64,000 nucleotides of DNA, taken from the NCBI GenBank assembly GCA_947505245.1, contig CANNIZ010000002.1, positions 1 to 64,000 on the forward strand, given 5' to 3'. Made by a program: the position numbers and the translations under genes. The DNA comes from Pseudomonadota bacterium. Lineage in GTDB: Bacteria; Myxococcota_A; UBA796; GCA-2862545. The notes beneath the pieces are model-generated. The model was not told the DNA's origin and searched no databases. It worked only from the letters and a program-made list of their open reading frames with translations. Below, piece by piece: positions 1-7,989 of the stretch (position 1 is the stretch's first letter; each line of letters begins with the position of its first letter).

Positions 1-2146
1 CGGCCGGGCCGATCAGCGTATCTGCGCCAGGGAACTGCGCCGCGATCGCCGCGACCTCCGCTTCCGCGCCGGGCAGCGAGCCGTCCGGGTTTCCGAGCAA
101 CAGCAACGACGGGCCGTCGAGGCGGAACGCCGGTTCGGCCGAGCCACGACGGTCGAGTGACCCGACGTGGGTGACGTACGCGACGGCGAGATCCTCGGTC
201 AGCCAACGGCCGCCCCGCCGGAGCGCGCTGAATGGAACCTCGCGAAACGGGCCGTCCGCCGCGACCACGAGCGTATCCGCACCAACGAGTTCGGCTGCGA
301 TCGGCGCGAGCAGCCACTCACCGAGCTGATCAAAAGCCGAACGCGTAGCCGCCGCTTCGTAAACATCACCGCCGCGCAAGCCGGTCACCACCACGTCGAT
401 CGTCGACTGGAGCGCATGGGCATCGACGGTGATCGAACGGGCCACCGTGCCGTCGTGCTTGAACACGAGCAGCACGAGCCGATCATCGAACAGGACCGGC
501 TCGAGGACCACCACCCCAGGGTCGAGATCGTCCTGCACGGCTTCGAGGTCTTCGGGCTCGACGCGCACGAGATCGTCGAATTCCGGGTGCGCGACCCGCA
601 ACTCATCGACCGTGTGCGCGAACTCGACGCGAAGCGCCGCGAGCTGCTCGCGAAGCGCGCCCTGCCGCGCGCCCTGGGCGCCACCGACCTGCGACTCGAC
701 CCAGCGCGCCTGCTCGTCGAGCGCCTTGTACCGCGCCACGAGCGGATCATCGTCCGGGAGCGTGTCGGGGAGCGCGTGGGTGCGCAACTCCTCGGCGACG
801 AGCACGGCCTCGTCCGCGCGGCCCGCCGTCACCAGCGCGTCCACCAGCGCGCGGTACGTGTCGAGGTGAGAGGCTACGAACTCCTGGGCTGAGGAGGTGT
901 CGAGGCCCGCGCGGCTCTCGTCGAGGATGTCCACCGCCTGCGTCAGCGACTCGATGCCGAGCGCCTGTTGGCCCCGATCACCCTGCAACAACCCGAGCAC
1001 ATACCGGGACCGCCATCGCACGCCCCGAAGCTCGATTCGATCGGCGAGATCGCGCGCTGCGATGGCGGACTTCATCGCGCGCTCGGGGTCGGCCCCCCGC
1101 AGCGCAGCGGCGCGGTCGAGCTCGGCGGTAGCGAGCAGGCGCGGATCTCCGGCGCCTTTGGCGCGCGTCACCACCGCGGCCCACGCCTCGGGCGTAGCGC
1201 CGGTCAACGCCTGGGCATCGATGCGAACCGACAGCGCGTCGGTCTCGCGCCCGAGGTCGTGGTACAGCGACTCGGATGCGGCGTAATGCGCGACCGCCGC
1301 GCTCGCGTTGCCGACGCGGTGCTCGAGCGTGCCGAGGTCCTGAAGCAACACGGCCTGACGTGCCGCGTCCTTTCGCTGGCGGGCGCCTGCGAGCGCATCT
1401 TCGTACAGCGTACGCGCGCCGTCGAAGTCGCCCGCGTCCTGCACGACCAACGCGAGGTTGCCGATGGCATCGAGCTCGCCGACGACGTCCTTCGCGGCGC
1501 GGTAGATCGCGACCGCGTCGTTGAGGCGTGTGCGAGCGTCGGCCAGACGGCCCCCGCGGCGCAGCGCGATCGCGCCGTTGACGAGCGCGTCCGCGCGACC
1601 TTTCTCATCACCGAGCGCCTGGAACAGCGTCCCGGCCGCATCGAACGCGCGCAGCGCCTCCTGGTCCCTGCCCTGGGCCATTCGCGCGAGCCCGAGGTCG
1701 ATCGCCGCGTTCGCGGCGCCGTGGGGAGCGCCGAGATCGCGATAGGACTCGAACGCAAGCTGGAACACCCGCTCGGCCTCCCGCGCGTCACCCACGTCGA
1801 GGTCGAGCATGCCGCGCGCAAGCCGGACGTCCGCCTCGCGCTCGGGCGCGCCGACGGCGAGCTCCTCGGCGTATGCCACGCGCTCGCTCGCGTGGGTGAT
1901 GTCGCCCATTGTCCGATACACGGCCGCCTCGCGCAGCGTCGCCTCGATCTCCGAGGCGCGATCGCCGTCGCGCATCGCGAGGGCCCTGGCCCGCGCGAAG
2001 TGCAGGATCGCGCCGGCGCTGTCGCCGATGGACACGGCCACGTCACCGGCGCTGAGCTCCTCGTCGACCACCGAGGAGGCCGCCTGGGATGCGAACGTCA
2101 GCGCGAGAGCGAGCAGGCTCATCCACGTGAGCGCCCGGAGCCTCAC
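1..2146 (-). CDS. Secreted TPR-CHAT (caspase-like) protein, 3' end outside window
   Basis: The reverse strand stays open from a GTG at 2146 to the window edge, so about 715 residues are visible and the C-terminus is missing. The first residues (MRLRALTWMSLLALALTFA) form a signal peptide ending near AQA-type residues. Residues ~30-440 are Ala/Leu/Asp-rich helical repeats typical of tetratricopeptide repeats. From ~540 onward comes a CHAT domain, seen in the blocks DGPFREVPFSALRRGG and LGNPDGSLPGAEAEVAAIA. CHAT is a caspase-like peptidase fold; its His/Cys dyad would lie at or beyond the cut end, so activity cannot be judged. The GTG overlaps the stop of the upstream CsgG-like gene (GTGA), implying one operon and coupled translation. 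Export of a TPR-CHAT protein is inferred from the signal peptide. Confidence 0.85.
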   Translation of the reverse strand, partial: MRLRALTWMSLLALALTFASQAASSVVDEELSAGDVAVSIGDSAGAILHFARARALAMRDGDRASEIEATLREAAVYRTMGDITHASERVAYAEELAVGAPEREADVRLARGMLDLDVGDAREAERVFQLAFESYRDLGAPHGAANAAIDLGLARMAQGRDQEALRAFDAAGTLFQALGDEKGRADALVNGAIALRRGGRLADARTRLNDAVAIYRAAKDVVGELDAIGNLALVVQDAGDFDGARTLYEDALAGARQRKDAARQAVLLQDLGTLEHRVGNASAAVAHYAASESLYHDLGRETDALSVRIDAQALTGATPEAWAAVVTRAKGAGDPRLLATAELDRAAALRGADPERAMKSAIAARDLADRIELRGVRWRSRYVLGLLQGDRGQQALGIESLTQAVDILDESRAGLDTSSAQEFVASHLDTYRALVDALVTAGRADEAVLVAEELRTHALPDTLPDDDPLVARYKALDEQARWVESQVGGAQGARQGALREQLAALRVEFAHTVDELRVAHPEFDDLVRVEPEDLEAVQDDLDPGVVVLEPVLFDDRLVLLVFKHDGTVARSITVDAHALQSTIDVVVTGLRGGDVYEAAATRSAFDQLGEWLLAPIAAELVGADTLVVAADGPFREVPFSALRRGGRWLTEDLAVAYVTHVGSLDRRGSAEPAFRLDGPSLLLLGNPDGSLPGAEAEVAAIAAQFPGADTLIGPA

Positions 2147-2871
2147 AGCGTCATTTGCGACAGCTCAGCCCGGGCCGCCTCGAGCTGCGGATCGGCCGCC
2201 ACCGCCTTCTCAAACGCCTCCCGGGCGCGCGGAAGGTCCCGTTGGTCGAGGTGGATGAGCCCCTCCGAATACGCCACCGCCGCGTCGAGGGTGTGACGTT
2301 CCGTGGTGACGACGGTGGTGGAGGCGACCGCCGTCGCTGCGGGCGGTGCGACCACCGACGCCCCCTCCGTGGAGCGCGTCCCCGAGGGAGTCTTCGCCTT
2401 CGGAAGCTGCAGCGAGTCGAGCTTGGAGCGCAACGCGGCGGAGACGTCCTTCTCCATGGTCAGGAACGCCGACGTGGGGCTGTTCGTCCCGTAGGCGAAC
2501 ACGATCCGGCCCGTCTCGACCTCGACGATACGCGTGTCGATCCGCAACGTTCCGAACAGCTCGAAGTACGTCCCCATCACGAAGTACTGCGCCCCCACGA
2601 GCTTTCCGACGCGTGCCGCCGAGACCGGGTCCGCGATGCCGTCGTGCCCGAGCTTGAACTCGTCCAACGCGGCCTGCAACTGCGAGCGTTCGATGATCGG
2701 CAGATCGGAGTCGGTGGTGAGATCCGTGACCAGCATCTGCGCGAGGCCCACCTTGAGCGGCTCGAGCGCGACGTTCCCCTCGTTCTGGAAGTACAACACC
2801 GCCACGCCGCCCGCCGCCCACGCGTTGGACGACAACAGCAGCGCAACGAGGCCAACAAGCATCCGGGTCAC
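2143..2871 (-). CDS. CsgG/LpoB-like envelope protein with C-terminal TPR
   Basis: This 242-residue protein starts with a cleavable signal (LVGLVALLLSSNAWA). A CsgG-type domain follows: VAVLYFQNEG opens it, then LVTDLT, PIIERSQLQAALDE and the VGAQYFVMGTY strand. Family members sense or assemble outer-membrane structures, as in curli secretion CsgG, LpoB and FlgO. The last ~45 residues (YSEGLIHLDQRDLPRAREAFEKA) are one TPR unit. I chose the GTG at 2871 because GGAGG sits 4-5 bases upstream; an ATG at 2862 is a second option. It is translationally coupled to the TPR-CHAT gene, so the two probably act together in the periplasm. The exact role is unknown. Confidence 0.8.
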   Translation of the reverse strand: MTRMLVGLVALLLSSNAWAAGGVAVLYFQNEGNVALEPLKVGLAQMLVTDLTTDSDLPIIERSQLQAALDEFKLGHDGIADPVSAARVGKLVGAQYFVMGTYFELFGTLRIDTRIVEVETGRIVFAYGTNSPTSAFLTMEKDVSAALRSKLDSLQLPKAKTPSGTRSTEGASVVAPPAATAVASTTVVTTERHTLDAAVAYSEGLIHLDQRDLPRAREAFEKAVAADPQLEAARAELSQMTL

Positions 2872-2973
2872 GATCCCTCCACGAGCCCCGGTCCAACGGA
2901 TCACAGGGGTCGTCGCTTTCGCTCGGCTCATCGTATGCCAAACGACCCACCGGGCGCGCGCTATAGTCCGCAC

Positions 2974-3657
2974 ATGGCAAAGATCCTCGTAGTCGACGAT
3001 GACCCCGCGCTGCTCGACGTGCTCGCGATGGCGCTCCAGGACGCGGGACACGACAGCCTCACCGCCGGCGACGGACGAGCGGGGCTCGCGCGCATCGACG
3101 CCGACCGCCCCGACCTCGTGATCAGCGACGTGAACATGCCCCACGTCGACGGGTTCACGTTGTGCCGCAAGCTGCGCGAAGCCAGGAATGGCGTGCCGAT
3201 CGTGCTGCTCACGTCGCGGTCGGACGAGCTCGACGAGGCCCTTGGGCTCGAGCTCGGCGCCGACGACTACATCGCGAAGCCGTTCTCCACCCGCGTGCTG
3301 CTCGCGCGCGTCGCCGCGCTGCTGCGCCGCGAGGCCGCCAAGAACGAGCCGCCGAAGCCGCTCGTGCGCGTCGGCCTGCTCGAGCTCGACATCGAACGGC
3401 TGGAGGTGCGCTGGAACACGACGCTGTTCGTCACGACGGTGACGGAATTCCGGATGGTCGAAGCCCTCGCGCGGCGGCCTGGCGTGGTGTTCAACCGCGA
3501 CCGGCTGATGGAGCTGATGCGCGGCGATGACTCGATCGTCGCCGAGCGGATCGTCGACACGTACATCAAGCGCGTCCGCCGAAAGATCGAGGCGATCGAC
3601 CCCGCGTTCGACCGCATCGAGACGGTGGTGGGGGCCGGCTATCGCTGGCGTAGCTAA
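2974..3657 (+). CDS. OmpR/PhoB-type response regulator
   Basis: This 227-residue regulator has a receiver domain at 1-120 with the acidic pocket D8-D10, phospho-acceptor D52 (VISDVNMP), T80 and K102 (KPF). A winged-helix DNA-binding domain follows at ~135-227, with TEFRMVEALARRPGVVFNRD and the terminal VVGAGYRWRS that is standard for OmpR proteins. No Shine-Dalgarno lies before the ATG, but TATAGT is 7 bases upstream, so a leaderless or very short-leader transcript is possible. The histidine kinase gene directly downstream is the probable partner. The signal and target genes are unknown; the divergent CsgG/CHAT genes are candidate targets by position only. Confidence 0.93.
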   Translation: MAKILVVDDDPALLDVLAMALQDAGHDSLTAGDGRAGLARIDADRPDLVISDVNMPHVDGFTLCRKLREARNGVPIVLLTSRSDELDEALGLELGADDYIAKPFSTRVLLARVAALLRREAAKNEPPKPLVRVGLLELDIERLEVRWNTTLFVTTVTEFRMVEALARRPGVVFNRDRLMELMRGDDSIVAERIVDTYIKRVRRKIEAIDPAFDRIETVVGAGYRWRS

Positions 3658-5119
3658 GCGGCGCTCGCTCCGCTGGCGCGCGTTCTTCGCCGTCGCAGGG
3701 GTCGTGATGCTGCCGCTCCTGTTCGTGTGGCTGTCCGATCTCGCCGACCGCGCCGCGTCCCAGGGCATGGAGCTCGCCTCCGCTCGCGTCGCCGAGAGCG
3801 CGGCGGAGGCGTGGGGGCACCTGGCGACCGAGGAGGACGCGCGGGCCCGGACAGACGCGCTCGCTTCGCAGGCGTTCGCGCGGATCCGGGTCACGGACGC
3901 CCAAGGAAACGTGCTCCACGACGTCGATCACGAGGGCTTTCCGCTCCTGGACGGCCTCGCCGCGCTCGTGTTCTTCGGCCCCGGTCCACCATCGTTCGCC
4001 CAGGCGGACGCGACGCTCCCTCCGCTGTCGGAGCGAGCCGAGACCCGATCGGCCTGGAGCGGCGGAGGCTCCTCGCGCTGCACCCGCGCCGATCCGGGGC
4101 CGGTGTTGCTGTGCGCGTCGGCTCGCCGCACGGCCGACCACACGGGCGGTTCTGCGCCCGCTCTCCGGCAGCGCGACGTCGTGGTTCACGTCGAGATCGG
4201 CTCGCGCCGCGCGATTCGCGCGCTCTATGACGTGCGCTACCCGTTCATCAAGCTCACGCTCTACATGCTGCTCGTCGGCCTCGCGCTGTGGGTGTGGCTC
4301 GACCGGCGAATGGTCGCGCCCGTGTTGCACCTCCGCGACCAGATCCGCGACCGGAAGGTGGACCTGGTGACGGTCCAGCACGGGCGCCCCGACGAGATCG
4401 GTGAGCTCGCCGACACGTTCAACGATCTCGTGCGCACGCTCGACGCGCGCAACCGCGCCAACGCCGGCTTCATGGCCGACCTCGCCCACGAGCTGAAGAA
4501 CCCCGTCGCCGCAGTGCGCGTCGCCGCCGAGTCCCTCGAGGGTGGCCGACCCGTCGACGAAGAGCGCGCGAAGCGGCTCGGGACCGTGTTGATGGACGCG
4601 AGCCGTCGCCTCGACACGATCGTCACGCAATTCCTCGAGATCGCGCGCGCCGAGGCGGGCCTGTCGGGTCAGGCGCGCGTGCGCATCGACCTGTACGCCC
4701 TCGCGGTAGGGCTCGCGGAGGCCGTCACCGCGCGCGGCGGTCCCGAGGTCGTCGCCCACGGGGGCACGGCGTTCATCGACGGCGTCCCTGATCGCGTCGA
4801 GAGCGTGCTGCGCAACCTCGTCGACAACGCGACCTCGTTCGCGCGTTCGAAGGTGGTGATCGCGGTCACCCAGGACGCCTCTCGCGTCGTGCTCACCGTG
4901 GCCGACGACGGCCCCGGCATCGCGCCCGAGGACCTGCCGCGCGTGTTCGACCGCTTCTACACGCGGCGGGCCGACAACAAGGGGACAGGGCTCGGTCTGG
5001 CGCTGGTGAAGGCGATCGTCGAGGCCCACGGCGGCACGGTCACCGTGCGACCGGGCGAAGGAGTCGGCGCCGTGTTCGAGGTGTGCTGGCCCCCGGTCAG
5101 CGCAGCGCGTCCAACGTAG
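3527..5119 (+). CDS. Membrane sensor histidine kinase
   Basis: Clear kinase features begin near base 3650. A basic stretch (KRRSLRWR) and a membrane helix (FFAVAGVVMLPLLFVWL) come first, then a ~180-residue extracytoplasmic region, a second helix (LTLYMLLVGLALWVWL) and a HAMP linker. HisKA has phospho-acceptor H321 (LAHELKNPVAAVR), and HATPase_c has NLVDNA, DDGPGIAPEDLPRVFDRFY and KGTGLGLALVKAIVEAHGG. The only ATG ahead of the first helix is at 3527, inside the response regulator gene in another frame. The ~40 residues it adds are Ser/Arg-rich and look like overlap rather than protein, so the real start is uncertain and may be a non-standard codon near 3641-3650. Its 3' end overlaps the convergent lipoprotein gene by 23 bases. 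Confidence 0.88.
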   Translation: MTRSSPSGSSTRTSSASAERSRRSTPRSTASRRWWGPAIAGVAKRRSLRWRAFFAVAGVVMLPLLFVWLSDLADRAASQGMELASARVAESAAEAWGHLATEEDARARTDALASQAFARIRVTDAQGNVLHDVDHEGFPLLDGLAALVFFGPGPPSFAQADATLPPLSERAETRSAWSGGGSSRCTRADPGPVLLCASARRTADHTGGSAPALRQRDVVVHVEIGSRRAIRALYDVRYPFIKLTLYMLLVGLALWVWLDRRMVAPVLHLRDQIRDRKVDLVTVQHGRPDEIGELADTFNDLVRTLDARNRANAGFMADLAHELKNPVAAVRVAAESLEGGRPVDEERAKRLGTVLMDASRRLDTIVTQFLEIARAEAGLSGQARVRIDLYALAVGLAEAVTARGGPEVVAHGGTAFIDGVPDRVESVLRNLVDNATSFARSKVVIAVTQDASRVVLTVADDGPGIAPEDLPRVFDRFYTRRADNKGTGLGLALVKAIVEAHGGTVTVRPGEGVGAVFEVCWPPVSAARPT

Positions 5120-6146
5120 CGAACAGGCCTCTGATCTCGTCAGTCGCGGGATCCTCAGGCGGTTCCAAAGGCAACGGAACGGTCAGCCAGTCTACCGCAT
5201 CCGGCTTCTCATCGAGGCCTTCCAGCGAGTAGATCGCGATACGGTCGACGGAGATGCCCGCCGCCAGCGCGGCCGCGACGTCGGCGTGGAGCTCCGCGGC
5301 GCTCGCGAGCCCGCCCGAGTCGTCGAACCCGACGGGCCCGGTGAGGCCGAGATCGAGGGCCGCTTTGTCCCCCCAGGTGTCGATCGCCGTGCCCGCGTAG
5401 CTCGTCACCAGACCCGGCCCGAAGCGCATCGTCGGGTCGTCGAGGGCGGGCGCGAACAGCGCGTCGAACGACGACCGGTACACCTGCAACGAGATCGCGT
5501 CGGCATCGATGCCCCTCACCGGCGTCCCGAGCGCCTGCGCGATGCCCTCGTCCCCGTCGAGCACGTCGTCCGCCACCACTGGAAGCGCCGTAAGCTCGAC
5601 GCGCAGCCCCTGTGCGCGCAGTTCGTCTGCCAGGTCAGCGAACACACCGCGCGCGTGGTCGAACGCGGCCTCGTCCACGCTCGACAGCAGCACGGTCGCG
5701 ACGTCGAGAGCACCGCCTCCGTTCGCCACCACGTCCTCGAGCGCGCGCATCCGATCGATCGGCATCTCGAGGTCGATGACCACGCCGTCGACGCGCCGAC
5801 AGTCGCGCTCCGCCCACCCGACGAGCGTCCGGGTCCACGCGGCGAACGCGTCGGCGTTCTCCTGGTTCGCCCAATACCCTTCCGCTTCGGGCAGCAGGGG
5901 CCACAGCAACAGGGCCACGTCGGCTTGATCGGCCGCGCGGCAGGTGGCGCGTAGATCGTCCTCGGTCTGCAATCCGCGCTCGAACGCGACGTTCGCGTCG
6001 ACCCGAAGGTCCCCCACCTGGTCGATTCGCGCGGGGAGATCGGAGGGTTCGACGAACTCTACCCACACCGCGAGCCGATCGTCATGGTGTCGCGGGGTGA
6101 AGCCGCCGCACGCCATCAGGGCGAGGGAAGACCTGCTGATCAACAT
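5097..6146 (-). CDS. Uncharacterised lipoprotein, TIM-barrel-like
   Basis: The product is 349 residues from the ATG at 6146. MLISRSSLALMACGG holds a lipobox with Cys at residue 13, so it is probably a lipid-anchored envelope protein. A GTG 27 bases further up would extend the signal and is less likely. The body shows alternating hydrophobic strands and helices (VALLLWPLLP, VDGVVIDLEMPIDR, ADAISLQVYRSSF, ISVDRIAIYSLEGLD), a pattern compatible with a TIM barrel such as glycosidase-like folds. No catalytic signature could be assigned. The DLEMP strand and the SLEGLD strand would sit at barrel C-termini, where active-site acids often lie; this is inference only. I do not recognise the family. Confidence 0.75.
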   Translation of the reverse strand: MLISRSSLALMACGGFTPRHHDDRLAVWVEFVEPSDLPARIDQVGDLRVDANVAFERGLQTEDDLRATCRAADQADVALLLWPLLPEAEGYWANQENADAFAAWTRTLVGWAERDCRRVDGVVIDLEMPIDRMRALEDVVANGGGALDVATVLLSSVDEAAFDHARGVFADLADELRAQGLRVELTALPVVADDVLDGDEGIAQALGTPVRGIDADAISLQVYRSSFDALFAPALDDPTMRFGPGLVTSYAGTAIDTWGDKAALDLGLTGPVGFDDSGGLASAAELHADVAAALAAGISVDRIAIYSLEGLDEKPDAVDWLTVPLPLEPPEDPATDEIRGLFATLDALR

Positions 6147-6211
6147 GCGACCCGCATAACGACTTGTGGTCACACCGGTTCGCCGACTACGATGCCCGCG
6201 ATGGAGGACTC

Positions 6212-7147
6212 ATGTTTCGCACGGTCTGGCTCGCGCTGTTGCTCGTTCCCACGGTGGCCTTCGCCGGCCCGAAGGTGCCCGACGCGCTGTTGACGGACCT
6301 CCCCCCGGAGCAACGCTCCGCGTGGGCGTCCGACCAGGCCGAGTTGGAGGCGATCGGCAAGGAGATCGCCGCCGCAGAGGGCGCGCTCGAGGCCGCCAAG
6401 GCTGCGAAAGGCCAGCTGAAGGACACGGCAGCTGCCGAGAAGAGCGACGTCAAGGCCGCGAAATCGGGTGTAGACGCGGCGAAGGAGGAAGCAAAGGCCG
6501 CCGTCGAAGCAGAAAAACAGAAGTTTGACGCTGCGAAGACCGCAGTTGAGACAGCAAAATTGGCGGTTACACAAGCCCAGGATCTGATCGGCGTAAAGGC
6601 GGCCGAGGTCACGGCCGCCAAGCTCGCGGTTGACACTGCAAAGGAGCAGGTCAAGCAGGCGAAGATCGGCAAGGGCGACGTCAGCGGCGCGAAGCAGGTG
6701 CTCGCCGAGAAGAAGGCCGCGGTGAAGGCCGCCGATCAGGCGGTGGCCGACGCGAAGGCCGATGTCGAGACGAAGAAGAGCGCAGTCGACGACGCCCAGG
6801 CGGCCGTGAGCGCGCAAAAGGCGGCGATCGACGCAGCCAAGGAAGGCGGCGCCCAGGCGGAGGAGGAGGCGAAGACGAACCTCGAGACGCAGAAGGCAGA
6901 GTCCGCGGAAGCGCAGACGGCGCTGATCGACAGCCCCGAGATCCGCGCCGCCCACCAGAAGATCGACGCGCTGCAGGCAAAGCGTGAGGTCCTCGACGCC
7001 AAGGTCGAGCTCGGCAAGGCGCGCGCCGTCCTTTCAACGAACCAGTACGCGCTCGATATCGCACTTTACGAGGCCGCACTGTCGTCGGCCGAGGCGAAAT
7101 TCGCGACCGCGAACGCCCCGACCACGAGCACTCCGACGACTCCATGA
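6212..7147 (+). CDS. Secreted Ala/Lys-rich coiled-coil protein
   Basis: This 311-residue protein has a typical signal peptide (MFRTVWLALLLVPTVAFA) and GGAGG 5 bases before the ATG. Residues ~45-290 are almost entirely Ala, Lys, Glu, Asp, Gln and Val in heptad-like order, with repeated AAK, VDAAK and VETAK units. A long helical coiled coil in the periplasm is therefore expected. The short tail is Ala/Thr/Pro-rich (NAPTTSTPTTP). The composition resembles structural or tethering proteins and some late-embryogenesis-like proteins, but no family can be named. It stands alone between a divergent lipoprotein gene and the ribosomal-protein block. Low complexity makes homology inference unsafe. Confidence 0.75.
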   Translation: MFRTVWLALLLVPTVAFAGPKVPDALLTDLPPEQRSAWASDQAELEAIGKEIAAAEGALEAAKAAKGQLKDTAAAEKSDVKAAKSGVDAAKEEAKAAVEAEKQKFDAAKTAVETAKLAVTQAQDLIGVKAAEVTAAKLAVDTAKEQVKQAKIGKGDVSGAKQVLAEKKAAVKAADQAVADAKADVETKKSAVDDAQAAVSAQKAAIDAAKEGGAQAEEEAKTNLETQKAESAEAQTALIDSPEIRAAHQKIDALQAKREVLDAKVELGKARAVLSTNQYALDIALYEAALSSAEAKFATANAPTTSTPTTP

Positions 7148-7171
7148 GTTGCCGGCCGGACCGGGCCTGAG

Positions 7172-7198
7172 TTGCCGACCGTTCCCAGACCGCATAAA
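7172..7198 (+). promoter_or_regulatory. Possible promoter of rplU-rpmA
   Basis: TTGCCG (7172-7177) and CATAAA (7193-7198) are separated by 15 bases, about 70 bases before rplU. The spacing is shorter than the usual 17, so this is only a candidate for the sigma-70 type promoter expected here. Confidence 0.3.
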
Positions 7199-7266
7199 CG
7201 CCCGGGACTCGCCGTGTGCACCCGAGGTGCGCCGGCCAGGTGGAACCCCACCGAGAAGGAGACGAC

Positions 7267-7578
7267 ATGATTGCGGTCATCGAGGCCAACGGACATCAGC
7301 ATCGCGTGCAGCAAGGCGACAAGATCATTGTCGACCGCCTGCAGGCCAACGAAGGGGACACGGTCGTACTCGATCAAGTCCTGATGATCACGGGTGGCGA
7401 CGCCCCCAAGATCGGCACGCCTACCCTGAAGGGCGCCAAGGTCACCGCCAAGGTCGTTGAACACGGCAAGGGCGAGCGGCTCATCACGTTCAAGTACCGT
7501 CGCCGGCAGCGTATGCGCCGTCGCGTGGGCTTCCGGGCTCACAACACCACCCTCGAAATCGTCAGCATCGAAGGCTAA
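7267..7578 (+). CDS. rplU: 50S ribosomal protein L21
   Basis: The 103-residue product matches L21 throughout: [18 protein letters not shown] at the start, a central VLDQVLMI strand and the basic C-terminal [17 protein letters not shown] signature. L21 binds 23S rRNA in the large subunit. The ATG follows GAGAAGGAGACGAC, a good ribosome binding site, and gives the standard length. It is followed 11 bases later by rpmA and then obgE, the conserved rplU-rpmA-obg order of bacteria. Confidence 0.97.
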   Translation: MIAVIEANGHQHRVQQGDKIIVDRLQANEGDTVVLDQVLMITGGDAPKIGTPTLKGAKVTAKVVEHGKGERLITFKYRRRQRMRRRVGFRAHNTTLEIVSIEG

Positions 7579-7589
7579 GGGAGCTCCCA

Positions 7590-7847
7590 ATGGCACACAA
7601 AAAAGGTCAGGGCTCTTCCCGCAACGGTCGCGACAGCGGCCCCCAGTACCGCGGCGTCAAGCGCTTCGGTGGCCAGGAAGTCCGCGCAGGAGGCATCATC
7701 GTCCGCCAGTGCGGCACGAAGATCCACCCCGGCGCGAACGTCGGCCTCGGGCGTGACTTCACCCTGTTCGCGAAAGCGGACGGCGTCGTGAAGTTCAGCA
7801 CGCGCCAGAACCGCAACTACGTCGAGATCGTCACCGCCGCCAGCTAG
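7590..7847 (+). CDS. rpmA: 50S ribosomal protein L27
   Basis: The 85-residue L27 begins [16 protein letters not shown] and carries the family block [20 protein letters not shown]27 reaches the peptidyl-transferase centre with its basic N-terminus. No cleavable N-terminal extension of the Firmicutes type is present. GGGAGC precedes the ATG by 6 bases. It is co-transcribed with rplU, and a terminator follows 30 bases after the stop. Confidence 0.97.
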   Translation: MAHKKGQGSSRNGRDSGPQYRGVKRFGGQEVRAGGIIVRQCGTKIHPGANVGLGRDFTLFAKADGVVKFSTRQNRNYVEIVTAAS

Positions 7848-7876
7848 GCCGGCCGCTTCAAGATTGATCTCGCTGT

Positions 7877-7920
7877 AGCCGCGCTGGGCGCTCGTCGCTC
7901 CGCGCGGCTTTCTTCTTTTT
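7877..7920 (+). terminator. Intrinsic terminator after rpmA
   Basis: AGCCGCGC (7877-7884) pairs perfectly with GCGCGGCT (7902-7909). The loop is 17 bases, and a T-rich tract ending in TTTTT (7910-7920) follows. This is the clearest rho-independent terminator in the window, and it separates rplU-rpmA from obgE. Confidence 0.75.
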
Positions 7921-7989
7921 GCTACGCTCGCAAGCTCGCTGCGCGCTTCGCTTGCAACCTATCGCCCATGCGATCCGAAGGACACGCCC

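Noticed and set aside
968..2296. 442-codon plus-strand frame
   Set aside because: The reverse strand encodes a signal peptide, TPR and CHAT blocks across the same bases, which is far stronger evidence.
2872..3894. Upstream extension of the CsgG-like frame to 3894
   Set aside because: It runs antisense through the response regulator; the signal peptide and GGAGG site fix the start near 2871.
5097..5119. 23-base convergent overlap of kinase and lipoprotein genes as a possible antisense regulator
   Set aside because: Such tail overlaps are common in compact genomes and nothing else suggests regulation.
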